Assembly (NCBI RefSeq): GCF_005771405.1 | Contig: NZ_VAUA01000012.1 | Span: 62,001 to 126,000, forward strand | Direction of reading: 5' to 3' | Length of the DNA stretch: 64,000 nt | DNA from: Parasedimentitalea maritima | GTDB lineage: Bacteria; Pseudomonadota; Alphaproteobacteria; Rhodobacterales; Rhodobacteraceae | Shown: positions 53,166 to 62,156 of the stretch, piece after piece | Layout: the number at the start of each line of letters is the position of its first letter | Numbering within the stretch: the first letter of the stretch is position 1 | Translations under genes and position numbers: made by a program | Notes under the pieces: generated by a model | Database searches by the model: none | Told to the model about the DNA's origin: nothing | The model's input: only the letters and a program-made list of their open reading frames with translations

Positions 53166-54092
53166 ATGGCTTTGTTGAACTTTAAAAAACGTGACGCCGC
53201 TGGTGTTCAGCCCGTCAACCCTCAGGTTGAAGCATTCTTGCAGGGATATTCGATTGAGGTGATGCCGCGCACCGCATCTAAGATCGAGGATTTTCGAGAC
53301 CTGTTGCCCGAAGACACCCGAGTCTATGTTGCCCATATCGAAGGCACCCCAATTGTAGATATGGTTGCGACAGCCAAGAAATTGAATGATCAGGGTTTCC
53401 CTGTGATGCCTCATTTTCCGGCCCGTATCATTCAAGATCATGCGATGCTTGCTGACTGGATCGCACGGTACCAGGGTGAGGCAGACGTCAAACAAGCTCT
53501 GTTGCTTGCCGGTGGCGTCAAAGATCCACATGGAAATTTTGAAAGCTCGTTGCAATTGCTGGAAACTGGGCTGTTCGATAAGGCCGGATTTAGCAGCTTG
53601 CATGTCGCGGGTCACCCAGAGGGAAATCGGGATATCGATCCCGATGGATCTGACAAGAACGTTGTCGAAGCTCTTAAATGGAAACAGAAATTCTCTGAAC
53701 GTACCGACGCAAAAATGGCGCTTGCAACGCAGTTTGCATTTGAAGCCGATCCAATAATTGAATGGGCTGATGCGTTGAGCGATGCAGGCATTGATATTCC
53801 TATCCACATTGGTATTGCTGGACCGGCCAAGCTTCAGACGTTGATTAAATTTGCCATTGCCTGTGGTGTCGGACCTTCGTTGAAGGTACTCCAGAAACGT
53901 GCAATGGATGTAACCAAGTTGCTGCTGCCATATGAACCAACTGATGTGATTACTAAGTTGGCGGCGCACAAAGCTGCAAACCCAGATTTCAACATCACCA
54001 ATGTGCATTTCTTCCCGTTGGGCGGGATCAAAACCAATGCCAATTGGGCGATCAACAATGGCGGCGCTTCGGCGAAGCCGGTCAACTCCTAA
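53166..54092 (+). CDS. Methylenetetrahydrofolate reductase-like protein
   Basis: 308 aa from ATG at 53166, preceded by GGGAGG. It has the (beta/alpha)8 layout of MetF: PRTASKIEDFRDLLPEDTRVYVAHIEGT at the N-terminal strand, MPHFPARII and LLLAGGVKDPHG, then GVASRLHVAGHPEGN-like text (SLHVAGHPEGNRDI) and DAGIDIPIHIGIAGP. It should reduce 5,10-methylene-THF to 5-methyl-THF with FAD, though it is divergent from E. coli MetF and the name is a family assignment. It is next to a methyl-THF:corrinoid methyltransferase, so the product probably goes to that enzyme. Confidence 0.8.
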   Translation: MALLNFKKRDAAGVQPVNPQVEAFLQGYSIEVMPRTASKIEDFRDLLPEDTRVYVAHIEGTPIVDMVATAKKLNDQGFPVMPHFPARIIQDHAMLADWIARYQGEADVKQALLLAGGVKDPHGNFESSLQLLETGLFDKAGFSSLHVAGHPEGNRDIDPDGSDKNVVEALKWKQKFSERTDAKMALATQFAFEADPIIEWADALSDAGIDIPIHIGIAGPAKLQTLIKFAIACGVGPSLKVLQKRAMDVTKLLLPYEPTDVITKLAAHKAANPDFNITNVHFFPLGGIKTNANWAINNGGASAKPVNS

Positions 54093-54101
54093 GGATCAAT
54101 A

Positions 54102-55154
54102 ATGACCCGTACCGTCGTAGAATCAAAAACAAAAACCGCAACGCTGGGCTTTGATGAGCCGTTCTGCGTCATTGGTGAACGTATCAACCCCACGGGGCGA
54201 AAAAAATTGGCGGCCGAGTTGGAAGCGGGGGATTTTTCAACTGTTGAGAAAGACGCTTTGGCACAGGTTTTGGCCGGTGCTAACATTCTGGATATCAACG
54301 CTGGCGTTGTCTACAACTCGAACCCAAACCCAAACGAGACTGAGCCACCGCTTATGGCTAAGATCGTTAATATGGTTCAGGGTTTGGTCGATATACCATT
54401 GTGTATTGATAGTTCCGTTCCAGGTGCGCTTGAGGCTGGACTTGCAGCTGCTGAGGGGCGACCACTTCTTAACTCAGTCACCGGTGAAGAAGATCGGTTG
54501 GAATTGGTGCTACCACTTGTCAAAAAATACAATGTTCCTGTGGTGGCAATCTCTAACGATGATACAGGTATTTCCGAAGATCCCGACGTTCGTTTTGCAG
54601 TAGCCAAAAAGATCGTCGAACGTGCCGCTGACTTTGGTATCCCAGCACATGACATCGTCGTTGACCCATTGGTTATGCCGATTGGCGCAATGGGAACCGC
54701 TGGCCTGCAGGTATTTGCATTGGTGCGTCGACTACGTGAAGAGCTCGGCGTAAATACCACATGTGGCGCATCAAACATCTCGTTTGGTCTGCCTAATCGG
54801 CATGGTATCAACAATGCCTTTTTGCCGATGGCCATGGGGGCGGGCATGACCAGTGCCATTATGAACCCTGTTGCCTTGCCTGCTACACAGAAGAAGATTG
54901 CTGAGAAAAAGGCAATTGTAGAAGCTGCTGGCATCATCCTACCTGAAGGCATGGAGGACGAAGCTTTTGTTACCATGTTTGGCCTTGGGTCGACCAAAGC
55001 ACGTTCAGGAAGCGAAATGGAGGCGATACGTGCTGCCAACTTCCTGACCAACAATGATCCACATGGCGGAGAGTGGATCAGGTCTAACAAAGCTCCAGAA
55101 GCCGAAGGCGAGGGGCGTGGCCGTCGAGGCGGTGGTCGTCGCCGTCGAGGGTAA
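54102..55154 (+). CDS. Methyltetrahydrofolate:corrinoid methyltransferase
   Basis: 350 aa, single pterin-binding (DHPS-like) TIM barrel. VIGERINPTGRKKL, LDINAGV, PLCIDSS, LNSVTGE and CGASNISFGLPNR are the pterin-binding motifs shared with MetH and MtgA-type methyltransferases. It moves the methyl group between THF and a corrinoid protein. No homocysteine- or B12-binding domain is present, so it needs partners encoded elsewhere. It ends in an unusual Gly/Arg-rich tail (GRGRRGGGRRRRG). A terminator follows. Confidence 0.88.
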   Translation: MTRTVVESKTKTATLGFDEPFCVIGERINPTGRKKLAAELEAGDFSTVEKDALAQVLAGANILDINAGVVYNSNPNPNETEPPLMAKIVNMVQGLVDIPLCIDSSVPGALEAGLAAAEGRPLLNSVTGEEDRLELVLPLVKKYNVPVVAISNDDTGISEDPDVRFAVAKKIVERAADFGIPAHDIVVDPLVMPIGAMGTAGLQVFALVRRLREELGVNTTCGASNISFGLPNRHGINNAFLPMAMGAGMTSAIMNPVALPATQKKIAEKKAIVEAAGIILPEGMEDEAFVTMFGLGSTKARSGSEMEAIRAANFLTNNDPHGGEWIRSNKAPEAEGEGRGRRGGGRRRRG

Positions 55155-55177
55155 CATGGGAATGCAAACATGAATTT

Positions 55178-55206
55178 GGCCGGTCATACCTCTGACCGGC
55201 CTTTTT
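55178..55206 (+). terminator. Rho-independent terminator after metF-type cluster
   Basis: GGCCGGTCA and TGACCGGCC form a perfect 9-base-pair stem with a 6-base loop, followed by TTTTT. Confidence 0.92.
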
Positions 55207-55344
55207 ATTGTCAATCTGGGTGAGTTGGTTTGGAGGCTCGGTGTTATTCGCTTTACTCATACTTTCACGATTTTATTTCATTGGATTTTCCGCTTAAGTT
55301 GACCGATACGCAGTAGCGGAGTTGACCTGAATTGAGGATTTCAA

Positions 55345-57534
55345 ATGGATCGCGCTCAGATTGTTGACGGTAATTTTCGCCACCGGGTGGGGGTAAATGA
55401 TTTACCGGAAGGTCATGCACCATCGGCCTCTCTGACAGCCTCTGAGGCAGTCGCTATTTACCGCGCGCAATGTGTTAGTCGGGCGCTGGACTTAACCAGT
55501 CGTCAAATGCAGAAAAACGGGCAGGGGTTCTATACGATTGGATCTAGCGGCCATGAAGGAATGGCGGCGGTGGCCCATGCCTTGCGCCCCAGCGATATGG
55601 CGTTTCTTCATTATCGCGATGCCGCGTTTCAGATCGCCCGCGCGGGGCAGGTTCCCGGTCAAACCATCGCCTGGGATATGTTGCTATCTTTTGCCTGTTC
55701 CAGCGATGACCCCACATCAGGTGGGCGTCACAAGGTGTTGGGTTCAAAAGACCTTATGATCCCGCCGCAAACATCAACCATTGCCAGCCACCTTCCCAAG
55801 GCCTTGGGCACAGCATACTCAATTGGGGCTGCACGTCGTCATCCTCCCGAACATCAGAAACTGCCGGACGATTCAATTGTTATGTGCTCTTTCGGTGATG
55901 CATCTGCCAACCATTCTACTGCTCAAGGTGCCATCAATACAGCTGGCTGGACGTCGGTACAGTCAGTGCCGCTGCCACTGCTATTTGTCTGTGAAGATAA
56001 TGGGATTGGGATATCCACCAAAACGCCGATGGGCTGGATAGAGTCTTCTATGGCCCACCGTCCAGGTATCAAATACTTCAAGGCGAACGGCCTTGATTTA
56101 TTTGAAACACATAGCGTCGTGGCCGAAGCTGCTGAATATGTACGTTGTCACCGTAAACCCGCCTTTTTACATCTTAGAACCGTTCGGCTCTATGGTCACG
56201 CGGGCGCAGATGTGCCGACAACATATCTTAGCAAAGCTGAAGTGGAGGCGGATGAAGCCAATGACCCTCTTTTGCATTCGGTCCGTTTGTTGCGAGATAC
56301 CAACTCGTTATCGCCACAACTTGCACTAAATATTTATCAGGAAACGCTTGCGCGTGTAGAGCGCATTGCAGCAGAAGTTGTCGAGCGACCACATTTGAAA
56401 ACAGCTTCGGAGGTGGCGCGTAGTTTAGTCCCACCAGTACGCTCTTGCAAAACAACTAACGGGCCAAGTGATGACATGCGCGCGGCAGCCTTTGGCAGCG
56501 ATTTGAAAGCACTTGCTGATCCGCAGCCAATGAGCCGATTGATCAATTGGGCGCTTACCGATCTCATGTTGGAGCACCCTGACGTGGTGATGATGGGGGA
56601 AGACGTTGGCCGTAAGGGTGGTGTATATGGGGTCACACAGAAACTGCACAACAGGTTTGGCCCGGATCGCGTTATCGATACGCTTTTGGATGAGCAATCC
56701 ATTCTTGGGTTAGCCATAGGAATGGGACACAATGGTTTTGTTCCAATCCCGGAAATCCAATTTTTGGCATATCTTCACAATGCTGAAGACCAAATCCGGG
56801 GCGAAGCAGCTACTTTACCGTTTTTCTCGGACGGTCAGTTTACAAATCCTATGGTGCTTCGGATTGCTGGACTGGGCTATCAGAAGGGCTTTGGCGGCCA
56901 TTTTCACAACGACAATTCGCTAGCAGTTCTTCGTGATATTCCGGGTGTAATTATTGCTTGTCCGTCTGATGGGGCCGAGGCGGCGATGATGTTGAGGGAA
57001 TGCGTTCGGCTGGCACGACAAGAACAACGGGTCGTGGTGTTCGTAGAACCGATCGCACTTTATCCGATGCGTGATCTGCATTCGGCCAAAGATGGGGGGT
57101 GGATGCAAACCTATCCTCCAGTTGGCCAAAGTATTGTGTTGGGAGAGGTCGGTATTCATGGCGACGGCCATGATCTGGCTATCGTCACATACGGAAATGG
57201 GCGGTACCTGTCGACCCAAGCACGGGTGGAGTTGGAGGCTAAGGGATACAACGTTCGTATAATTGATATGCGATGGCTCGCGCCTTTACCTGCTGAGGCG
57301 CTTTTGGCAGCCACAAAAGGGTGTAAACGCGTTCTGATCGTCGATGAATGCCGCAGTACAGGCAGCCAATCTGAGGCACTGATGACATTGTTTTCAGAAC
57401 ATACGGAGATAGAAACGGCCCGCCATGTTGCCGGTGATTGCTTCATTGCCACGGGGCCGGCCTATGCCGCCAGTCTGCCGTCAAAAGAAAGCATTACCAA
57501 TGCGGCCCTTGATTTACTCGGAGATGTACGATGA
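55345..57534 (+). CDS. 2-oxo acid dehydrogenase E1, fused alpha and beta subunits
   Basis: 729 aa. The first part (about 1-350) is an E1 alpha with the thiamine-diphosphate motif starting GD at 184-185 and ending near N219 (LLFVCEDNG). The second part (about 385-729) is an E1 beta: MGEDVGRKGGVYGVT, LLDEQSILGLAIGMGHNG and VLRIAGLGYQKG. It is closest to branched-chain E1. It decarboxylates a 2-oxo acid and would normally pass the acyl group to a lipoyl E2, but no E2 or E3 gene is in this window. Its stop overlaps the next start as ATGA, so it is coupled to a FabD-like acyltransferase. Confidence 0.88.
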   Translation: MDRAQIVDGNFRHRVGVNDLPEGHAPSASLTASEAVAIYRAQCVSRALDLTSRQMQKNGQGFYTIGSSGHEGMAAVAHALRPSDMAFLHYRDAAFQIARAGQVPGQTIAWDMLLSFACSSDDPTSGGRHKVLGSKDLMIPPQTSTIASHLPKALGTAYSIGAARRHPPEHQKLPDDSIVMCSFGDASANHSTAQGAINTAGWTSVQSVPLPLLFVCEDNGIGISTKTPMGWIESSMAHRPGIKYFKANGLDLFETHSVVAEAAEYVRCHRKPAFLHLRTVRLYGHAGADVPTTYLSKAEVEADEANDPLLHSVRLLRDTNSLSPQLALNIYQETLARVERIAAEVVERPHLKTASEVARSLVPPVRSCKTTNGPSDDMRAAAFGSDLKALADPQPMSRLINWALTDLMLEHPDVVMMGEDVGRKGGVYGVTQKLHNRFGPDRVIDTLLDEQSILGLAIGMGHNGFVPIPEIQFLAYLHNAEDQIRGEAATLPFFSDGQFTNPMVLRIAGLGYQKGFGGHFHNDNSLAVLRDIPGVIIACPSDGAEAAMMLRECVRLARQEQRVVVFVEPIALYPMRDLHSAKDGGWMQTYPPVGQSIVLGEVGIHGDGHDLAIVTYGNGRYLSTQARVELEAKGYNVRIIDMRWLAPLPAEALLAATKGCKRVLIVDECRSTGSQSEALMTLFSEHTEIETARHVAGDCFIATGPAYAASLPSKESITNAALDLLGDVR

Positions 57535-58580
57535 CACGTACCGCAGTTCTAATTTGCCCTGGACGTGGTACATATAACAAAACTGAGCTGGGCTATCTTA
57601 ATCGCTATCACGCTGATAAGGCTGAATTGCTTTCGGGTTTTGACCAATTGCGAGGCCTTGGAGGACAGGATCCGGTCATCGAACTTGATCGTGCTGCCAA
57701 ATTTTCAATGGCTAAATATTCACGAGGTGATGTCGCTTCGCCGTTGATCTATGCAAGCGCTGTTGCGGATGCACAATCTTTATCGGACGATATTGAAGTT
57801 GTGGCAGTTACTGGCAACTCAATGGGGTGGTACATCGCGCTCGCCGTTGCCGGTGCGCTTGCTTCAAACGATGGATTTCATGTGGTGAATACCATGGGCA
57901 CGCTGATGCAACAGCACCTTATTGGTGGTCAGTTGGTTTATCCATTTGTGGACGAAAATTGGTTGCCTAAACCACATCTGAAGGATGAGCTACTAGCACT
58001 AATAGCAAGAATTAATGGAGAAAATGGACAGACCCTTTCGCTGTCAATTGATTTGGGGGGTATGTTGGTTTTGGCCGGTAATGAGGCGGGATTGCAAGGT
58101 TTTGAGCAGGCTGTACCTGTCCTGCAGGAGCGGTTTCCAATGCGGCTGCCAAACCATGCAGCGTTTCATACCCATCTACAGACCCCCGTTGCAGAATTGG
58201 GTCGTCAACTACTGCCAGAAAGCTTGTTTTGTCAGCCTAATGTTGCGTTGATCGATGGACGTGGCCAAACATGGTGGCCAGGGGCCTGTGATACCCAAGT
58301 TTTATGGGACTACACTTTGGGACAACAAGTTGTGCAGCCCTACAATTTCACCCTTGCAGTTCAGGCTGCTGCCCAGGAGTTTGCTCCCGATCTCTTCATT
58401 GTCACAGGACCGGGCACGACTCTCGGCGGCGCTGTTGCGCAATCTTTGGTCTTGGGGGGATGGCAGAACATGGCGTCAAAACATGATTTCAAATCACGTC
58501 AGGCCGACAGGTCGACGTTAATATCAATGGGAGATCCGGAGCAACGTAATTGGGTGACATCTTGTGATAACATTGAGTGA
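57531..58580 (+). CDS. FabD-like acyltransferase (ACP S-malonyltransferase family)
   Basis: 349 aa. The nucleophile motif is GNSMGW with S97, and the catalytic histidine is H213 in AAFHTHL, both placed as in malonyl-CoA:ACP transacylases. GHSxG is replaced by GNSMG, and an early GRGTYNKTELG replaces the usual GQGSQ. So the acyl group it moves may not be malonyl. It overlaps the E1 gene by ATGA. The pair may load an acyl group made by a 2-oxo acid dehydrogenase onto a carrier; this is inference. Confidence 0.75.
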   Translation: MTRTAVLICPGRGTYNKTELGYLNRYHADKAELLSGFDQLRGLGGQDPVIELDRAAKFSMAKYSRGDVASPLIYASAVADAQSLSDDIEVVAVTGNSMGWYIALAVAGALASNDGFHVVNTMGTLMQQHLIGGQLVYPFVDENWLPKPHLKDELLALIARINGENGQTLSLSIDLGGMLVLAGNEAGLQGFEQAVPVLQERFPMRLPNHAAFHTHLQTPVAELGRQLLPESLFCQPNVALIDGRGQTWWPGACDTQVLWDYTLGQQVVQPYNFTLAVQAAAQEFAPDLFIVTGPGTTLGGAVAQSLVLGGWQNMASKHDFKSRQADRSTLISMGDPEQRNWVTSCDNIE

Positions 58581-58910
58581 TGCGATATCATATCAGTCAT
58601 ACATTGGTATTCTGAATCCGCACGGAGTTAGCTGGCAACAGCTCTCCTGTACGCCAAACTATAAACGCATCGCCTGGTAAGCTCTTGCATGTCGCTTCAA
58701 TTTCGCCGTGGAAAAAAGTTGCGCGACGTCCTTGTTCTAGAGCTCTCGCCATAGTCCGATTCTGCCAAAACGAGTTGACGTGAGTATTGAGCACTTTGTC
58801 AGCTACTCGCTAGCTGCCTGCGCCAAAGTGAACAAGGTTACAGAGGTAGAGCGTTGGCTTTGTTACGTTAGAGCTCTCTACGCACCAATATTTCAAAACT
58901 TGAGGTGAAT
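58581..58910. other. 330-base gap before DUF3307 gene
   Basis: No gene is supported here. A 65-residue minus-strand frame has a weak likeness to the end of a hotdog thioesterase and may be a gene remnant (see rejected items). No RNA or repeat seen. Confidence 0.4.
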
Positions 58911-59225
58911 ATGGAAGTTCTGGCGCTGTTGATCTTTGCTCATGCGATGGCAGACTATCCTTTGCAAGGTGACTTTCTTGCTCGTGCAAAAAACCACACA
59001 GCCCCGATATGTGGCGTTCCATGGTACCATGCATTAGCTGCTCACTGTACAATTCACGCAGGGTTTGTCGGCATCATCACAGGTTCACTTGCGTTAGGGA
59101 TTGCAGAATTCTTCATCCATGCAGCTACAGACTATGCCAAGTGTTCTGGACGGATTTCCTACAACACTGATCAAGCCATACATGTTGGTTGCAAGATATG
59201 TTGGGCTGTTCTGGTTGTCGCTTAA
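58911..59225 (+). CDS. DUF3307-domain membrane protein
   Basis: 104 aa from ATG at 58911, with GAGG five bases upstream. FAHAMADYPLQGDFLARAKN is the DUF3307 signature, and HAATDYAKCSGRI plus DQAIHVGCKICWA match the rest of the domain. It has several hydrophobic stretches and no known function. The family is common in phages and plasmids. It lies about 90 bases from the 3' end of tRNA-Arg, a frequent integration point, but no integrase is present. Confidence 0.75.
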   Translation: MEVLALLIFAHAMADYPLQGDFLARAKNHTAPICGVPWYHALAAHCTIHAGFVGIITGSLALGIAEFFIHAATDYAKCSGRISYNTDQAIHVGCKICWAVLVVA

Positions 59226-59315
59226 ACTTGAAGCTGTCGTCAGTTCGATCGATCTGGCCAATACGTCAGAATCTACAAATCAAGAACTTCTGGATTATTT
59301 GAGAGTTGAAAGAAA

Positions 59316-59392
<77 letters not shown>

Positions 59393-59506
59393 TTATTTCA
59401 ACGGCGGTATAGCTGCGGAAGGTAGCAGCCGCAATGGCTAATTGTGGGTCGACGCCTATCAAACGCACCATTGATAGAAGTTACAGAAGCTCAGCAAACT
59501 AAATGC

Positions 59507-59535
59507 AAAAAACCCGCAAACCTTGCGCTTGCGGG
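59507..59535 (-). terminator. Rho-independent terminator after DUF882 gene
   Basis: On the minus strand CCCGCAA and TTGCGGG form a 7-base-pair stem around 9 bases, followed by six T. It lies 28 bases after the DUF882 stop. Confidence 0.85.
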
Positions 59536-59563
59536 GTGGGCGCATGGCCGAAACATTTATGGC

Positions 59564-60133
59564 TTAGCCATTCCAGCTGCGGACATTGCCGCAATCCATA
59601 TGGACGAAATTGGAGCGGCGGTATTTACCGACTCCGCCAGCCTTACAAGCCTGAGCGGCCTGTGCCATTTGGTGGACTGAACGTGAAGCAAGCCGCAAGT
59701 CTGCAGCTTCGCCACGCATATGTAATGAGTTCTTAGCAACACCACGAGACCGGCGACGCAACATAGCGTTGGTCTGCGGGCTGCGATAACCCGAAAGCAT
59801 CATGTAGGGTTCGTTTACATCAAGGAGGTTGTGCGATGCGGCCATAATATCAATTGTGCGGGGATCAATTTCTTTGACCAGATCGTTTCGCCAATCCCGC
59901 ATGAAGTGGTTGATCTCTTTCATTGAATCTTTGATGTACTTGCCATCGATCCAATAGATCATGTCGATCCGCTCGCCTGTTCGGCCTGAATACATTCGAA
60001 TTCGCCGAATGTCGCCTGCACCGCGCAGAAAACCTGCTGCCTTTGAGAAAGTTGGAGTTGCAACAAGAGTGGTTGCCGCAAAAGCACCCAGCAAGCTGCG
60101 TCGGGTGATACCCGAAGAATTGGTTTCTACCAT
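59564..60133 (-). CDS. DUF882 (YcbK-like, M15 peptidase fold) exported protein
   Basis: 189 aa from ATG at 60133; a longer frame to 60298 has no family features. The N terminus TRRSLLGAFAATTL is a twin-arginine-type signal, as in E. coli YcbK. LSGYRSPQTNAMLRRRSRGVAKNSLHMRGEAADLR and NFVHMDCGNVRSW carry the histidine and aspartate residues of a D-Ala-D-Ala carboxypeptidase-like zinc site. Its divergent neighbour is an L,D-transpeptidase, matching the ycbB-ycbK pairing. It likely acts on peptidoglycan. Confidence 0.9.
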   Translation of the reverse strand: MVETNSSGITRRSLLGAFAATTLVATPTFSKAAGFLRGAGDIRRIRMYSGRTGERIDMIYWIDGKYIKDSMKEINHFMRDWRNDLVKEIDPRTIDIMAASHNLLDVNEPYMMLSGYRSPQTNAMLRRRSRGVAKNSLHMRGEAADLRLASRSVHQMAQAAQACKAGGVGKYRRSNFVHMDCGNVRSWNG

Positions 60134-60491
60134 AGTTACTGCGCCGTCCCGTACGCTATTCCTGCCTGCACTCGATGTTACGAGCGCTGTTTTCATCCAT
60201 CCCCGGATGTAACATGTATGCCATAGGTCGATTCGTGTGCCAAGAAAGGATTGTCGCAACTTGTATCTATCTAGGATTTTCGGCGAATTTTTGCGCAAAT
60301 TATGATGTTAACCAGACTTTTTTCCCCTTCATTCAACTTCTAGGGTTCTACGTTGAGACCACACTGCATCAGATAGGAATTCCAATCTAAAATGATGCAA
60401 ATGTGAATGGACTTCTCCCCCTAGTATTTACCAAAGTTTCATATAGGCAGTGCCTTTAATCGATCTGTGAGCTGTTCAAGGACTTTATAAT

Positions 60492-62117
60492 ATGATGTGT
60501 ATTCCCCGCGCTGAACTGGCGGCTAAACTAAAAGCAGGTGCTTTTGCTCTGGTCCTTGGTGGGCTGGCTGCGGGGACTGGTGTCGCACCTGCGTATGCGC
60601 AGGTTACCGCGTTCAAACAAGCAATTGCCGAGGCTGCTTCGGTCGACGATGCCGTGGCAGCGTTTTACCGTGAGAACAATTATCAGCCGATTTGGACCGG
60701 GGCCGACACAGAGGGCCAAGCACGTCGCGCAGCATTGCTAGAAGCACTTGGTAATGTGTCAGTACATGGCTTGCCAGACCGTTCTGTCGAAGTTGCCCGT
60801 CTGACTGAACAGATGAAAAATGCTCGAACGACTCGCGACGTTGGACTGGTCGAGGTCGCATTAAGCCGTGCACTGGTGGACTATGCTCGCGACGTTCAAA
60901 CGGGACTTCTAGTCCCATCGCAGATTGACGATGGGATGGTGCGCGAAAAGCCGAGTGTTGACGGGACAACATATTTGGTCGGCATGCGGGATGAGCAGCC
61001 GATGTCCTTTATTCGCTCTCTTACACCTGCTTCGCCTCAGTACCGTGCTTTAATGAAAGAAAAACTGCGCCTCGAAGCTTTGCTACAGCAGGGCGGCTGG
61101 GGGCCCACTGTTCTAAACCGCAAACTGGAACCAGGCCAAAGCGGCGCGGATGTTGTTGCTCTTCGCGACAGGTTGATTGTCATGGGGTATCTGCAACGTA
61201 GTGCTACCCGAGACTACGATTTGGCGATGGAAAGTGCTGTTCAGCAATTTCAGTCAGATCATGGGTTGGAAGTTGACGGTGTCGCAGGAAAAGGCACGGT
61301 AGCGGAAATCAACAAATCCGTTCTGACCCGTTTGAAATCTGTGATTGTCGCGATGGAGCGTGAACGTTGGTTGCCGACTGACCGGGGTGAACGCCATGTC
61401 CTAGTCAACCAAACGGACTTTACGGCCAAAATTATTGACCACGGCAACGTCACATTTGAAACCCGTTCGGTGATTGGAAAGAACCAAGGTGATCGCCGCT
61501 CCCCTGAATTCTCTGATGTAATGGAGCATATGGTGATTAACCCGAGCTGGTATGTGCCGCGCTCGATTGTAACCAAAGAGTACCTTCCTCAGCTCAAACA
61601 GAACCCAAATGCAGCTGGCCACATGGAAATCACTGACAGCCGAGGTCGTAGAGTTGACCGCAGTGCGGTAGACTTTACGCAGTTTACTACAAGAAGCTTC
61701 CCTTTTGCGATGCGTCAGCCACCGAGCAGTCGAAATGCGTTGGGGCTGGTCAAATTCATGTTTCCGAACAAGTACAATATTTATCTGCATGACACTCCGG
61801 CTAAAAACCTGTTCTCGCGTGAAGTACGCGCCTATTCACATGGCTGTATCCGCTTGCAGCAACCCTTTGATTTTGCTTATGCATTGCTTGCACGTCAAAC
61901 CGAAGACCCCAAGGCGTTTTTCCATCGCGTTCTGAACAGCGGTAAAGAGACAAAAGTGGAGCTTGATAAAAAGGTTCCTGTTCACATCATTTACCGGACT
62001 GCAGTTGTGTCGGCTAAAGGTCGGGCTGAATACCGCCGTGATGTTTATGGTCGTGATGCAAAAGTTTGGAATGCGCTTGAACGGGCAGGGGTGGTGTTAA
62101 GCGGCGTTCAGGGGTAA
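60492..62117 (+). CDS. L,D-transpeptidase (YcbB/LdtD-like)
   Basis: 541 aa. A signal peptide ends about APAYAQ. An N-terminal domain with YQPIWTG and a scaffold domain follow, then a peptidoglycan-binding repeat (about 213-278, VEVDGVAGKGTV) and the YkuD catalytic domain with H433 and the motif SHGCIRL holding H450 and C452. MVINPSWYVPRSIV is the typical YcbB lid. It makes 3-3 cross-links in the cell wall. The divergent DUF882 gene supports the role. LpxD begins 39 bases downstream. Confidence 0.93.
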   Translation: MMCIPRAELAAKLKAGAFALVLGGLAAGTGVAPAYAQVTAFKQAIAEAASVDDAVAAFYRENNYQPIWTGADTEGQARRAALLEALGNVSVHGLPDRSVEVARLTEQMKNARTTRDVGLVEVALSRALVDYARDVQTGLLVPSQIDDGMVREKPSVDGTTYLVGMRDEQPMSFIRSLTPASPQYRALMKEKLRLEALLQQGGWGPTVLNRKLEPGQSGADVVALRDRLIVMGYLQRSATRDYDLAMESAVQQFQSDHGLEVDGVAGKGTVAEINKSVLTRLKSVIVAMERERWLPTDRGERHVLVNQTDFTAKIIDHGNVTFETRSVIGKNQGDRRSPEFSDVMEHMVINPSWYVPRSIVTKEYLPQLKQNPNAAGHMEITDSRGRRVDRSAVDFTQFTTRSFPFAMRQPPSSRNALGLVKFMFPNKYNIYLHDTPAKNLFSREVRAYSHGCIRLQQPFDFAYALLARQTEDPKAFFHRVLNSGKETKVELDKKVPVHIIYRTAVVSAKGRAEYRRDVYGRDAKVWNALERAGVVLSGVQG

Positions 62118-62156
62118 TCCTCAGGCCCAATACCAAATCGCCGGGAAGGGCCTGAA

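Noticed and set aside
58597-58794. 65-residue minus-strand frame with MARALEQGRRATFFHGEIEA, slightly like the end of a hotdog thioesterase
   Set aside because: The likeness is short and the frame has no start signals. It may be a decayed gene, but this cannot be supported without a search.
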